A DNA stretch of 39,586 nucleotides from JBNAVY01 sp049700195 (GCA_049700195.1 JBNAVY010000020.1:1-39586); one strand, 5' to 3'; shown: positions 25,580-34,191, counted from the first letter of the stretch. Notes: a model not told the origin generated them from the letters alone. Numbers and translations: made by a program.

Positions 25580-26689
25580 CTATTCACCAAGAATTATATT
25601 AGTATATAAGGTTTTCCCTGTCAATGTCTTGTATTTAACTTTAACTTTTTCTCCAACATTTTTACTGTATATACTAGTTTTTAATTCTGTCATTGTATTA
25701 ACTGGTTTGTCATCAATACCGAGTATTATATTTGTTTTTCTTATGCCAGCTTTATATGCAGGGCCTTTTGTATCAATATCTGCTATATAAATTCCTTCTG
25801 TAATATAAAACTCTGTGTTAATATAACTTGCAATTTCTCTGTCATATGCTACTATACCAATGTAAGGTGCTTTGAAGTCACCTGTTTCTATTACTTTTTT
25901 TAAAATTGGTTTAACTATATTTATAGGAATCGCAAAACCAAGACCTTCGGCTGTTGAAACTTTAGCTGTGTTTATACCTATTGCTTTACCTTGGGAATTT
26001 ACAAGAGGTCCTCCGCTGTTTCCGGGGTTTATTGAAGCATCTGTCTGTATTAGATCCTCCATTATTTTTTGTTTTCCGTCTTCTTGTATAGGAAGACTTC
26101 TATTGAGTGCACTTATTATGCCAGACGTAACTGTTCTCTCAAATCTAAGCCCAAGAGGATTACCAATGGCTATTACAGTTTGTCCAACTTTATTTTCATC
26201 AGAATCCCCAAGTTCTATTATTGGAAGATTTTTAGCATCTACTTTTAAAATTGATAAATCAAGTATTGAATCTGTCCAAAGTACTTTCCCAGAAAGAATG
26301 CTCCCATTGCTTAAATATATTTTTATATTTTTTGAGGAAGGATTGGCAACATGATTATTTGTAAGAATATATCCGTTTTCATTTACTATAAAGCCCGAAC
26401 CTACACCTTCTACAGCTTTTTCGATAAAATAATACTCGCGCTGAAATTCTATAGTAGATATACCTACAACAGCAGGAGTATCTTTTTGAGACACCGCTTC
26501 TGCAATCGTAAGCGGTTCAGGTTTTGAAATTATTATTTCTGACTTTACATTGTCTACTTTAGGATAAGGTATATCTATTATTTTCCCCCATAAAAATTTA
26601 GGTGCAATAATAGTAAAAATTAAAGATGTTATAACAGCAGTTAAAATTACAACCGCAAAATAAGGAATTGTATTTTGTTTGTGCCGCAT
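25580..26689 (-). CDS. htrA: HtrA/DegP-type membrane-anchored serine protease with PDZ domain
   Basis: 369 residues from ATG 26689; the GAGGTGA ribosome site overlaps an upstream GTG that is less likely. One N-terminal transmembrane anchor (about 9-31) is followed by a trypsin-like S1C domain with triad His113 (NNHVAN), Asp144 (LDLSILK) and Ser225 (PGNSGGPL). A single PDZ domain occupies about 270-369. It degrades misfolded exported proteins at the outer face of the membrane. In Bacillus the same slot after walJ carries htrC (yyxA); here it follows murA. Confidence 0.95.
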   Translation of the reverse strand: MRHKQNTIPYFAVVILTAVITSLIFTIIAPKFLWGKIIDIPYPKVDNVKSEIIISKPEPLTIAEAVSQKDTPAVVGISTIEFQREYYFIEKAVEGVGSGFIVNENGYILTNNHVANPSSKNIKIYLSNGSILSGKVLWTDSILDLSILKVDAKNLPIIELGDSDENKVGQTVIAIGNPLGLRFERTVTSGIISALNRSLPIQEDGKQKIMEDLIQTDASINPGNSGGPLVNSQGKAIGINTAKVSTAEGLGFAIPINIVKPILKKVIETGDFKAPYIGIVAYDREIASYINTEFYITEGIYIADIDTKGPAYKAGIRKTNIILGIDDKPVNTMTELKTSIYSKNVGEKVKVKYKTLTGKTLYTNIILGE

Positions 26690-26729
26690 AAAAATCACCT
26701 CAATAAATATGATGTGTTTTACGCAGCTA

Positions 26730-26758
26730 ATTATACTTTTTTACAGTTAAAAGAATAA
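26730..26758 (-). promoter_or_regulatory. Possible promoter of htrA
   Basis: Minus strand TTATTC (26753-26758), 17-base spacer, TATAAT (26730-26735). The -35 is weak and lies inside the murA terminator stem. A half WalR site, TGTAAA, is within the spacer. Confidence 0.3.
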
Positions 26759-26783
26759 GTCCGGCTTCGGACTTATTCTTTTA
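26748..26783 (-). terminator. Terminator of murA
   Basis: Arms 26748-26763 and 26768-26783 are perfectly paired (16 bp, with CCGG at the tip) around a 4-base loop. The minus-strand RNA ends in UUAUUCUUUUA. The murA stop codon (26773-26775) lies in the upstream arm. It separates murA from htrA. Confidence 0.8.
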
Positions 26784-28026
26784 CGCGTTTTATATCTGCA
26801 CCCAAAGCTTGAAGCTTAACTTCAATTGCTTCATAACCTCTGTCAATATGCTCTATATTCATAACTTCTGTTACACCGTCAGCAGCAAGACCTGCTATGA
26901 CCATAGCAGCACCTGCTCGCAGATCTGTGGCATAAACTGGTGCACCTGTCAATTTTTCTACGCCTTCTATAACAGCAGTTCTGCCTTCTACTTTTGCAAT
27001 AACACCCATTTTACTTAATTCCGAAAGATATTTAAACCTGTTTTCATATACATTTTCTGTAATAAAACTTATACCATCGGCAAGAGCAAGTAAAACTGCT
27101 GCTGGCTGCTGCATATCTGTTGGAAAACCAGGATATGGAAGTGTTTTTATGTCAGCTTTTTTTAAGCGCTCATTCACTCTCACTCTTATATTTTCGTCAT
27201 TTTCTTCAATTATTACACCCATTTCAGTTAACTTTGCTACAATCGATTCTAAATGCTTTGGTATTACACCTTTTATAATAACATCTCCTCCAGTAGCAGC
27301 TGCTGCTGCCATATATGTTCCAGCTTCTATCTGGTCAGGAATTATACTATGATTGCATCCTTTAAGTTCATTTACACCTACTATTTTAATTGTATCTGTA
27401 CCAGCACCTTTGACATTGGCGCCCATAGCATTTAAAAAATTTGCAACGTCAACAATATGAGGCTCTTTTGCACAATTCTCCAGGATAGTAGTACCTTCTG
27501 CTTTTACTGCTGCTAACATAAGATTTATAGTAGCACCAACACTTACTACATCAAAATAAATATGATTCCCAATGAGCTTTTGGGCTTTAATTTTAATAAC
27601 TCCATGTTCGACAACAGTCTTTGCACCCAAAGCTTCAAAGCCTTTTATATGCTGGTCAATAGGTCTTACACCAATATTACAGCCTCCAGGCATAGCAATT
27701 ACAGCTTCGTTAAATTTAGTCAAAAGCGCACCTATAAAGTAATAAGATGCTCTCATTTGACTTGCTAAATTCTGAGGTGGGTAAAAAGATTTAAGACCCT
27801 TAGGATCTATAATCATTTCATTTTTATTCTTTTTTACTTCTCCTCCTAAAACTGTGATCATTTCTCCCAATAACTCTATATCGCTAATTTCGGGTAAATT
27901 ATCTATTAAACTGGGAGTATCAGCTAAAAGTGCTGCGGGAAGTATTGCTACAGCAGAGTTTTTTGCACCACTGATTTGTACGCTTCCTTTAAGCGGTTTT
28001 CCTCCCTTTATTATAAACTTTTCCAC
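26773..28026 (-). CDS. murA: UDP-N-acetylglucosamine 1-carboxyvinyltransferase
   Basis: 417 residues, GTG start at 28026 with AGGGAAGG six bases upstream. First committed step of peptidoglycan synthesis: transfers enolpyruvate from PEP to UDP-GlcNAc. The active-site Cys116 is in PGGCNIGVRPID, and the catalytic Lys22-Asn23 pair is in GAKNSA. Cys at this position predicts fosfomycin sensitivity by this enzyme. It lies in the wal locus between walI and htrA, where Bacillus has walJ. Firmicutes often carry two MurA paralogues; which one this is cannot be decided here. Confidence 0.96.
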   Translation of the reverse strand: MEKFIIKGGKPLKGSVQISGAKNSAVAILPAALLADTPSLIDNLPEISDIELLGEMITVLGGEVKKNKNEMIIDPKGLKSFYPPQNLASQMRASYYFIGALLTKFNEAVIAMPGGCNIGVRPIDQHIKGFEALGAKTVVEHGVIKIKAQKLIGNHIYFDVVSVGATINLMLAAVKAEGTTILENCAKEPHIVDVANFLNAMGANVKGAGTDTIKIVGVNELKGCNHSIIPDQIEAGTYMAAAAATGGDVIIKGVIPKHLESIVAKLTEMGVIIEENDENIRVRVNERLKKADIKTLPYPGFPTDMQQPAAVLLALADGISFITENVYENRFKYLSELSKMGVIAKVEGRTAVIEGVEKLTGAPVYATDLRAGAAMVIAGLAADGVTEVMNIEHIDRGYEAIEVKLQALGADIKRVKE

Positions 28027-28154
28027 AATTAACCTTCCCTTCAGGATAAAAAATATTATAAATATAACTTATATCATTACTATATATACTTTAATACAAA
28101 TTTAAGCAATTTACAAGTGTTTTCTGTTAAAATTTGCGTTACTGACAAGAGGAA

Positions 28155-28985
28155 TTATTGACCATTTTCTATTATTCCAGTATATGCATTAATATAAAAA
28201 CATTTACCATTTGAATCTGTCAATCTCCAAACAGGTACAGCATCTCCCATTTGAGCATTTTGCCAGTTAAAATAATAGCCTAAGTTTATCTGTTCTATTT
28301 TTATAGTTTCATTTTCTTTATTTATTTCAATTAGTTTCATAATTGCTTCTATCGCAGGTATTACTTCTTTTGTTCTGCTTTCAATTTTAACTGGCAAAAA
28401 CCAGGTTTTTTCTACAGTAAAATAATCATTTGTCATTTTAGCTTCAATTTTACCTAAATCCAAAAAATAGTCCTTATAGTTTTCTGTATAAATAAATATT
28501 ACTTCACCATTATTTTTATATATCTGCTCTTTTGCGTTTTTTTCTAAAAGATTATATCTTTTTAAAAAGTCAGAAATATATTCTGCTTTTTCATTATTAT
28601 CCATCTTTTTAAAGTTTTGATTCTGTACATTGTAATAAAAATACCCAGTTCCAGTTTTTATGAATAAGTTGCCAGATTCATAAAAATTATAACCGCCTTT
28701 TTTATATGTTCTATAAGTCTTTCCTTTTAAAAAACTGTTTTTTATATATTCAAATGGTATATTCTGTCTTTCTACTTTTAAAAGAGGCATTTTTCTTATC
28801 CCTTCAGGTATATGAGTATTTATATATATATTATTATCAGATAATACTGATAAAATAGCTTTTAAATCCTGAGAAGTATACTTTTCTTTTAATGGCACAT
28901 TTAAATTTTTAATGCTTAAATACAAAATTATATTAAGAAATATAAAAATTATTACCATAATTGACTTAGCTTTAGACCAGTTCAT
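28155..28985 (-). CDS. walI: WalI (YycI) regulator of WalK
   Basis: 276 residues. The N-terminus MNWSKAKSIMVIIFIFLNI is the characteristic YycI start: a short cytoplasmic Trp-Ser-Lys motif and one membrane helix (about 8-26). The rest is extracytoplasmic with a YycI-type C-terminal VWRLTDSNGKCFYINAYTG. In Bacillus WalH and WalI bind the membrane segments of WalK and hold it in check. It starts two bases after the walH stop. A gap of 128 bases separates it from murA. Confidence 0.9.
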   Translation of the reverse strand: MNWSKAKSIMVIIFIFLNIILYLSIKNLNVPLKEKYTSQDLKAILSVLSDNNIYINTHIPEGIRKMPLLKVERQNIPFEYIKNSFLKGKTYRTYKKGGYNFYESGNLFIKTGTGYFYYNVQNQNFKKMDNNEKAEYISDFLKRYNLLEKNAKEQIYKNNGEVIFIYTENYKDYFLDLGKIEAKMTNDYFTVEKTWFLPVKIESRTKEVIPAIEAIMKLIEINKENETIKIEQINLGYYFNWQNAQMGDAVPVWRLTDSNGKCFYINAYTGIIENGQ

Positions 28986-28987
28986 AT

Positions 28988-30304
28988 TTATACCCCATCA
29001 TCTATTAATTTCCCATCAAAAGCATTTATATAGTATATATTTTTATCTTTTTTTAATTCCCATGAAAGAATTAGATGATTATCTTTATATAAATAAACTA
29101 ATTTCAAATTATCTATTGGCATTTTTATTTTTAATGTTTCTGAAATATCTTTTAAAATTTTTTCAGGACTCAGTATCTCATCAGGATAATATCCGCCAGG
29201 ATATAAATTCAGCAATTTAATAAAGGCATATTTTATATCTCCACCATTTATTTTAACAACTATCGGATAATAATCAGCATACTTATCTAAAACTCTTAAA
29301 GGTAAATTGGCATTATAATTAAAATAAAATTCATAATTATTATTTAATTTTTTAATTGTAGCAAGATGAATTTTGTTTAAAGATATACCTGTTTGACTAA
29401 GAAAATTAAGCGCAAAATTTAATGATGCATTCTGATCACTTAAATTATTATCTGTTGATGTGTTATAAAACTCAATAAAATCAGATTTGTGAAAACGTAA
29501 ACTCTTTATTCCATCTGTATAAACTATAAAACCACTATTTTCATTGATTTCTCTTACTACCGACATGTTTATAAATAAATTGCTTATTATTTTATTTAAA
29601 TATCCATATCCGTAAATATCTTTATTAAATAATTTTTCTATAGTAAAATCTTTATTATATGTAGGTAAAAATAGGTTGCCATTGATGAAATAATCATTAT
29701 AACCACTTTGATATACCGTCTGACAAACAGTTACATCTTGATTATTTAATGATTTTATATGGTTTGTTATATTTTTTGTATTGGCTTCGCATTCTAATGC
29801 AGTATATTTATCTTTTTTATTATTTTTTATATAAATCCAACCATTTTCTAAGTCAAAAAGAACTTCGCTTATTTCAAAAGTACCATTTAACTTCTTAAAA
29901 AAAGTTTTATTATCAGATAAAAGCTCTTTAAAAAGCTCTTTAAAAAGCTCAGCATTAAACCCATCATACATATAAAAATGCAACGAAAAATCTCTTCCTT
30001 TTTCATCCCATGTTGATTTATCAATATTGTAATCTTTGATACTGTTGCAGTTTTTAACATATGCAATCGTATTTTCCCACAGTTTTAAAAATTGATCTTC
30101 TTTTTTAACATATTCTTTTTTTCCATTATCTAAGTTTATAATGGTGTATTGAGGTCTTATAATATGAAAAATGTCCACTTGCAAAGCTGTGGACTTTTTT
30201 GTAAATATACTGCTTTCAGGGAAAGATATCCATAATAAATAAGTCATGTATATACTCATAATCACAAGAAAAAACAATAATATTGATTTTAGTCTTTCTT
30301 TCAT
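28988..30304 (-). CDS. walH: WalH (YycH) regulator of WalK
   Basis: 438 residues from ATG 30304, six bases after AGGTG; the possible GTG at 30313 is within that ribosome site. One N-terminal membrane helix (MKERLKSILLFFLVIMSIYM) is followed by a large exported domain; the end (SWELKKDKNIYYINAFDGKL) repeats the theme of the WalI C-terminus, as known for the structurally related pair. It should act with WalI on WalK. It begins five bases after the small exported protein gene and shares its WalR-box promoter. Confidence 0.88.
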   Translation of the reverse strand: MKERLKSILLFFLVIMSIYMTYLLWISFPESSIFTKKSTALQVDIFHIIRPQYTIINLDNGKKEYVKKEDQFLKLWENTIAYVKNCNSIKDYNIDKSTWDEKGRDFSLHFYMYDGFNAELFKELFKELLSDNKTFFKKLNGTFEISEVLFDLENGWIYIKNNKKDKYTALECEANTKNITNHIKSLNNQDVTVCQTVYQSGYNDYFINGNLFLPTYNKDFTIEKLFNKDIYGYGYLNKIISNLFINMSVVREINENSGFIVYTDGIKSLRFHKSDFIEFYNTSTDNNLSDQNASLNFALNFLSQTGISLNKIHLATIKKLNNNYEFYFNYNANLPLRVLDKYADYYPIVVKINGGDIKYAFIKLLNLYPGGYYPDEILSPEKILKDISETLKIKMPIDNLKLVYLYKDNHLILSWELKKDKNIYYINAFDGKLIDDGV

Positions 30305-30309
30305 AAGTT

Positions 30310-30714
30310 TCACCTGTTATTAATTAAAGACTTAAATAAATCTTCAACAAATGATATTGTAATCTGCAAAACACCATCCCTCTTTGTAAATATAACATGC
30401 CCTTTTAGTATTTGCTGTTGATCACCCTTAGTTGCTTTTAAAACTATATAATTATCACCTGTAGTAAGTGTTAGCAACTTTGCAAACAAACCATTATCTC
30501 CTATTACCCATTTATCATTAATATTATCATTTAAAATCAACTCTAAAACAGTATCTTTTTGCCCTGTACCAGAAATCACAAAATATTTATTGTTTGTCTT
30601 AACATCTTCAATGTTTGTTTTTATTGTAATTAAACCATCGTCAGCATATGCGAAGGTTGTAAAAAAAGACATAAAAACCATCAATGTTGCAATAAAAATA
30701 AGCAACTTCTTCAA
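30310..30714 (-). CDS. Small exported protein of unknown function inside the wal operon
   Basis: 134 residues, TTG start at 30714 with GGAGGG six bases upstream. A clear signal peptide (MKKLLIFIATLMVFMSFF..., cut likely after AYA near residue 24) leaves about 110 residues with alternating beta pattern (ISGTGQKDTVLELILN, GDNYIVLKATKGDQQ), resembling a single Ig-like or filamin-type extracellular module. I recognise no catalytic motif or family. It is located between walK and walH, directly after a WalR-box promoter. By position it may be an extracytoplasmic ligand or adaptor of the WalK-WalH-WalI sensor complex; that is inference. Confidence 0.85.
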   Translation of the reverse strand: MKKLLIFIATLMVFMSFFTTFAYADDGLITIKTNIEDVKTNNKYFVISGTGQKDTVLELILNDNINDKWVIGDNGLFAKLLTLTTGDNYIVLKATKGDQQQILKGHVIFTKRDGVLQITISFVEDLFKSLINNR

Positions 30715-30760
30715 GGATATCCCTCCTCTTAAATAAAACTATACAAACATGTATATGTTT

Positions 30761-30793
30761 ATTATAAAACAGTTATATTACAATAATGTTACA
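30761..30793 (-). promoter_or_regulatory. WalR-box promoter in front of the small exported protein, walH and walI
   Basis: Minus strand: TGTAAC-ATTAT-TGTAAT (30777-30793), a full match to the WalR consensus TGTWAH-N5-TGTWAH, followed after ten bases by TATAAT (30761-30766). There is no TTGACA-like -35 at 17 bases; the WalR repeats occupy that place, the layout of an OmpR-family activated promoter. It lies in the only gap over 100 bases between walR and walI. Confidence 0.6.
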
Positions 30794-30821
30794 GTAATAT
30801 TAAATTATTATTACGAATTAA

Positions 30822-32540
30822 CTAATATGGTATTTTTACCTCAACAATGGTACCTTTACCAATATCACTCTTTATTTCTACATCTCCTCCATGGACTTTT
30901 GCAATCTGCTTCACTATAGAAAGACCTAATCCAGTGCCGCCAAATTCCCTGGATCTAGCTTTATCAACTCTGTAAAATCTTTCAAAAATTCTTGGCAAAT
31001 CTTCTTTTGGTATTCCTATTCCATTATCTTCTACCACAAAAACTGCAAAATTGTCTGTATATTTTGTAATAACTTTAATATCCCCATTATCCTGGGTATA
31101 TTTTATAGAATTTGATATTATATTTACTATTAATTGCTCGATTTTATCCTTATCTATATAAATTTCTTTTTTTTCATCACCTAATGATAAAAACATTTTC
31201 AGGTTTTTCTTTTCTGCTTCAATATTCATTCTATGTACAACATTTGCAACAATATCATTTAATCTGCAAAAAGTTCTGTTTAAATTGTCTTCTTCTGAAT
31301 CCATTCTTGAAAGTAAAAGCAAATCTCTCACTAATCTTGTCATACGATCAACTTCTATATTTATGATGTTTAAAAATTTTTTTTCATATTCTTTTTCAAC
31401 ATCATCATACAGTAGTGTTTCAGTATAACTTTTTATTGTTGCCAAAGGCGTTCTTAATTCATGAGATACATTTGCAACAAACTCTTTTCTCATGTTATCA
31501 AGTTTATGCTGTTCAGTTATATCATGTATTACATAAACATAGCCTTCTAAAACTTCCCTGTTTTTAAGTGGACTTATATGAATAGAAAGAACTTTATTGT
31601 TTTTTGTAAAAAATGAAATTTCTCTTTCATTCTCTAAAATTGCATCATCAAAATCCAACACAGTTTTTATATTCATTTTATAATTAAGATCTTTACCTAA
31701 TATGTCTTTAGCAGCTTCGTTATAATGTATTAAACTCCCTACAGAATCTGTTGCAATTACTCCGTCTTTCATAAATTGTATTATTGCTTCAACTTTGTTT
31801 TTCTCTGCTTGTATATCATTTAAGGTTTCTTTAAGTCTTGATGATAAGAGATTAAACATCTCGCCAAGCTTTCCTATTTCATCTTTTGATTTTATATTTA
31901 TTTGAACATCGAAATTTCCTTCAGCCATTTCACGAGCATATTTTGTTACTTCTTTAATTGGATCAGTAATTGTTTTTGATAAAATATATCCAAGAATTAT
32001 TGTTACAGATACCGCAAATAAAGTTGCACTTAAAAGTATCAAATTTACATCAGAGAGAGTCTCATAAATACCTTTTAAAGACCCGCTTATATAAACAACT
32101 CCTGATATGTCCCCATAATTATCATATATAGGAATAGCAAAATCTCTGAGTTTTCCATTTGTATTGTAATCATTAGTAGTTTCAATGCTTATTTCTCCCG
32201 ATAAAGCTTTTACTATAGCTGGTGTCATCATTCTGCCAGTCTCTCCAGTAGAACTTGCCAATATATCGCCTTTTTTATTTAAAACATATATGTATTTTAC
32301 ATTAGAATTTGGCCCCATATACATATTTATAATATTTTTTAAGCTTTTACTGTCAATATTGTCTTTAAGAGTAAATGAAATACCACGGCCTTGAGCTTCA
32401 AGATAATTATCAAAATTAGTCATGTGATAGTTTTCTAAAGATTTGAATAAATACACCCATATTATTTCCATTGCAACTAAAATAAGTAAACCATAAATTA
32501 AAACTATTTTCCATTGTATGCTTCTAAATCTGTTTTTCAT
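30822..32540 (-). CDS. walK: Sensor histidine kinase WalK (YycG)
   Basis: 572 residues from ATG 32540; the start matches the YycG N-terminus (FRSIQWKIVLIYGLLILVAM). Architecture: membrane helix (about 11-32), extracytoplasmic PDC/CHASE-like sensor domain (33-165), second helix (166-188), HAMP (190-245), PAS (250-345), HisKA with His360 in NVSHELRTPLATIK, and HATPase_c (DNGIGIP, RFYRVDKAR, GGTGLGLSIV). It senses wall state (lipid II or muropeptides in other Firmicutes) and phosphorylates WalR. The first 17 bases overlap walR, so the two are translationally coupled. The complete sensor domain and PAS make it a Bacillus-like, not streptococcal, form. Confidence 0.95.
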   Translation of the reverse strand: MKNRFRSIQWKIVLIYGLLILVAMEIIWVYLFKSLENYHMTNFDNYLEAQGRGISFTLKDNIDSKSLKNIINMYMGPNSNVKYIYVLNKKGDILASSTGETGRMMTPAIVKALSGEISIETTNDYNTNGKLRDFAIPIYDNYGDISGVVYISGSLKGIYETLSDVNLILLSATLFAVSVTIILGYILSKTITDPIKEVTKYAREMAEGNFDVQINIKSKDEIGKLGEMFNLLSSRLKETLNDIQAEKNKVEAIIQFMKDGVIATDSVGSLIHYNEAAKDILGKDLNYKMNIKTVLDFDDAILENEREISFFTKNNKVLSIHISPLKNREVLEGYVYVIHDITEQHKLDNMRKEFVANVSHELRTPLATIKSYTETLLYDDVEKEYEKKFLNIINIEVDRMTRLVRDLLLLSRMDSEEDNLNRTFCRLNDIVANVVHRMNIEAEKKNLKMFLSLGDEKKEIYIDKDKIEQLIVNIISNSIKYTQDNGDIKVITKYTDNFAVFVVEDNGIGIPKEDLPRIFERFYRVDKARSREFGGTGLGLSIVKQIAKVHGGDVEIKSDIGKGTIVEVKIPY

Positions 32541-33219
32541 CGCTAAAATAATAACCAACCCCTCTTTTAGTATGTATAAATTTAGGGTTACTTGGGTCAT
32601 CTTCAATTTTTTCACGCAATCTTCTTATAGTAACATCAACAGTTCTAATATCACCTAAATATTCATATCCCCATACTTTTTCAAGAAGCATTTCTCTTGA
32701 AAAAATTAATCCTTTATTAACAATAAGAAACCTTAATAAATCAAATTCTCTTGAGGTAAGTTCAATTTCTCTATTGTTTTTTTCAACTCTATATTTAGAT
32801 AAATCTATTTTTAGGCTTTTTATATGTATAAAATTGTCAGATTCGTTTCCGTTTAGGGCAATACGCCTTAGATTTGCTTTAACCCTTGCCAATAATTCTC
32901 TCATAGAAAAAGGTTTAGTTATATAATCATCTGCACCAAGTTCTAATCCTAATACTTTGTCAACTTCTTCTTCTTTTGCTGTAAGCATTAAAATCGGTAT
33001 TGACATTTCCTGCCTTAGAGTTCTCAAAACAGAAAATCCATCCATCTTAGGAAGCATAACATCTAACAGTATTAAATCCGGATTATATTCTTTGGCTTTT
33101 TTTATTCCTTCTTCACCATCATATGCCTCATAAACAGCATATCCATCTTTTAAAAGATTGTATTTTAAAATGTCAACAATAGTTTTTTCATCATCTATTA
33201 TCAAAATCTTGTTTTCCAT
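32524..33219 (-). CDS. walR: Response regulator WalR (YycF), OmpR family
   Basis: 231 residues, ATG with AAGAGGGG upstream. Receiver domain (about 3-117) with phospho-acceptor Asp53 in LILLDVMLPK, Thr/Lys in LMLTAKEEE and TKPF; winged-helix DNA-binding domain (about 135-230) with VWGYEYLGDIRTVDVTIRRLREK, nearly the canonical WalR recognition helix. It controls autolysin and wall genes. It lies 50 bases after the zinc peptidase gene and overlaps walK. Confidence 0.97.
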   Translation of the reverse strand: MENKILIIDDEKTIVDILKYNLLKDGYAVYEAYDGEEGIKKAKEYNPDLILLDVMLPKMDGFSVLRTLRQEMSIPILMLTAKEEEVDKVLGLELGADDYITKPFSMRELLARVKANLRRIALNGNESDNFIHIKSLKIDLSKYRVEKNNREIELTSREFDLLRFLIVNKGLIFSREMLLEKVWGYEYLGDIRTVDVTIRRLREKIEDDPSNPKFIHTKRGVGYYFSDEKQI

Positions 33220-33248
33220 TTATACATCCCCTCTTATTACAAGTATTT

Positions 33249-33274
33249 AGTAGAGAAGCATAGACTTCTCTACT
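33249..33274 (-). terminator. Stem-loop between the zinc peptidase gene and walR
   Basis: 10-bp arms (33249-33258 and 33265-33274, AGTAGAGAAG/CTTCTCTACT) with a 6-base loop. It covers the peptidase stop codon (33270-33272). No T-run follows on the minus strand, so it is more likely a partial terminator or processing site that reduces read-through into walR than a full stop. Confidence 0.4.
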
Positions 33275-34085
33275 TAACACTATTGACAAACACATTAAGT
33301 TTTTCTCCAGTGATTTTATAAAAACTATCTGAAAGATTATCGCCTTTACCCAAATCAAACAATATATTCTTAACTGCTTCAATACCATATCTGTCTGTTA
33401 TTGCCTTTAATATTTCATAAGACCTTTTATATGCTAAGGATTCATCCAAGCTGTTAAAATTATTTGTTAACTGTTCAAGGTTATAAGGTAAGCCCTTATA
33501 AGATAAGTCTTTTCCCCATTCAAAACCATTCTGGCGATATTCTTCTAAAAGTGCAACACCTTCTGTAAACCATACTGGATAATTTCCTTTTGCAATATCA
33601 TCTACTATCAGATGTGTAAATTCGTGAACTATAGGACCTTCTTTTTCAAAAACTTCCTCTATATTATCTTTTGAGCCTATCCATAAATAAGGGTTTTCTA
33701 TACTTATAACTCCATTAAAATATAGCCCCATAGCACTTTCTCCTTTTGCAAGAGAAAAATCCCTGTTCATTTTATCAGGATTGTTATATACTATGATAAG
33801 TGATTTATTTATCGGTTCAAATCCAAGGTCATTTACAACACCTATATAATGTTTTTCTCCTATTAAAATAACAAGCTTAGCTATATCATCATTATTTCCT
33901 TCGTATTTAACAATAAAATGTTCACTTTCTAATGTTTTGTAATTCTTTACATTGTCTTCTATACGGGTTTTGTTATAAGACTTATAAATAGGATATAATG
34001 TCGATATAGTATTGCTGCTTATAAAGATAAGAACAACAAATATAAACGATAAAATAAATACGGTTAATTTCTTTTTATTCTTCAT
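33270..34085 (-). CDS. Membrane-anchored zinc peptidase, Peptidase_MA-like (gluzincin)
   Basis: 271 residues from ATG 34085 (GAGGTGA five bases upstream). One N-terminal membrane helix (about 7-25) places the domain outside. The zinc site is His154-Glu-Phe-Thr-His158 in VHEFTHLIVDD, with third ligand Glu175 in VWFTEGVALLEEY, the gluzincin pattern of the Peptidase_MA_2 group. The family is poorly characterised. It is the first gene after the wal promoter, so peptidase, walR and walK are likely co-transcribed. It may process a wall or signal protein for this system; that is inference from position. Confidence 0.88.
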   Translation of the reverse strand: MKNKKKLTVFILSFIFVVLIFISSNTISTLYPIYKSYNKTRIEDNVKNYKTLESEHFIVKYEGNNDDIAKLVILIGEKHYIGVVNDLGFEPINKSLIIVYNNPDKMNRDFSLAKGESAMGLYFNGVISIENPYLWIGSKDNIEEVFEKEGPIVHEFTHLIVDDIAKGNYPVWFTEGVALLEEYRQNGFEWGKDLSYKGLPYNLEQLTNNFNSLDESLAYKRSYEILKAITDRYGIEAVKNILFDLGKGDNLSDSFYKITGEKLNVFVNSVK

Positions 34086-34118
34086 ACATATCACCTCACA
34101 TATTTTTAAAAACCCGTA

Positions 34119-34162
34119 TGTAATGTATATGCAAATCTCACTATATGTATGAAATGTATGAA
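34119..34162. repeat. Repeated ATGTAT-type motifs and WalR-box-like site in the wal operon leader
   Basis: Plus strand: a tandem 9-bp repeat ATGTATGAA x2 (34145-34162), and TGTAAT-N5-TGCAAA (34119-34135), one mismatch from the WalR consensus. Further GTATG and GTAT elements surround them. All lie downstream of the predicted transcription start (about 34185), in the untranslated leader. Confidence 0.4.
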
Positions 34163-34191
34163 GTGATATGTATCAATTTATATTCAAATGT

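Noticed and set aside
29924..29952. Short tandem repeat in walH (AAAAAGCTCTTT units)
   Set aside because: It is in frame and encodes ELFKELFKELL; a small coding repeat with no sign of phase variation or frameshift.
32541..32615. Longer N-terminus for WalK
   Set aside because: The extra 25 residues lie within walR and do not match the conserved YycG start, whereas ATG 32540 does.
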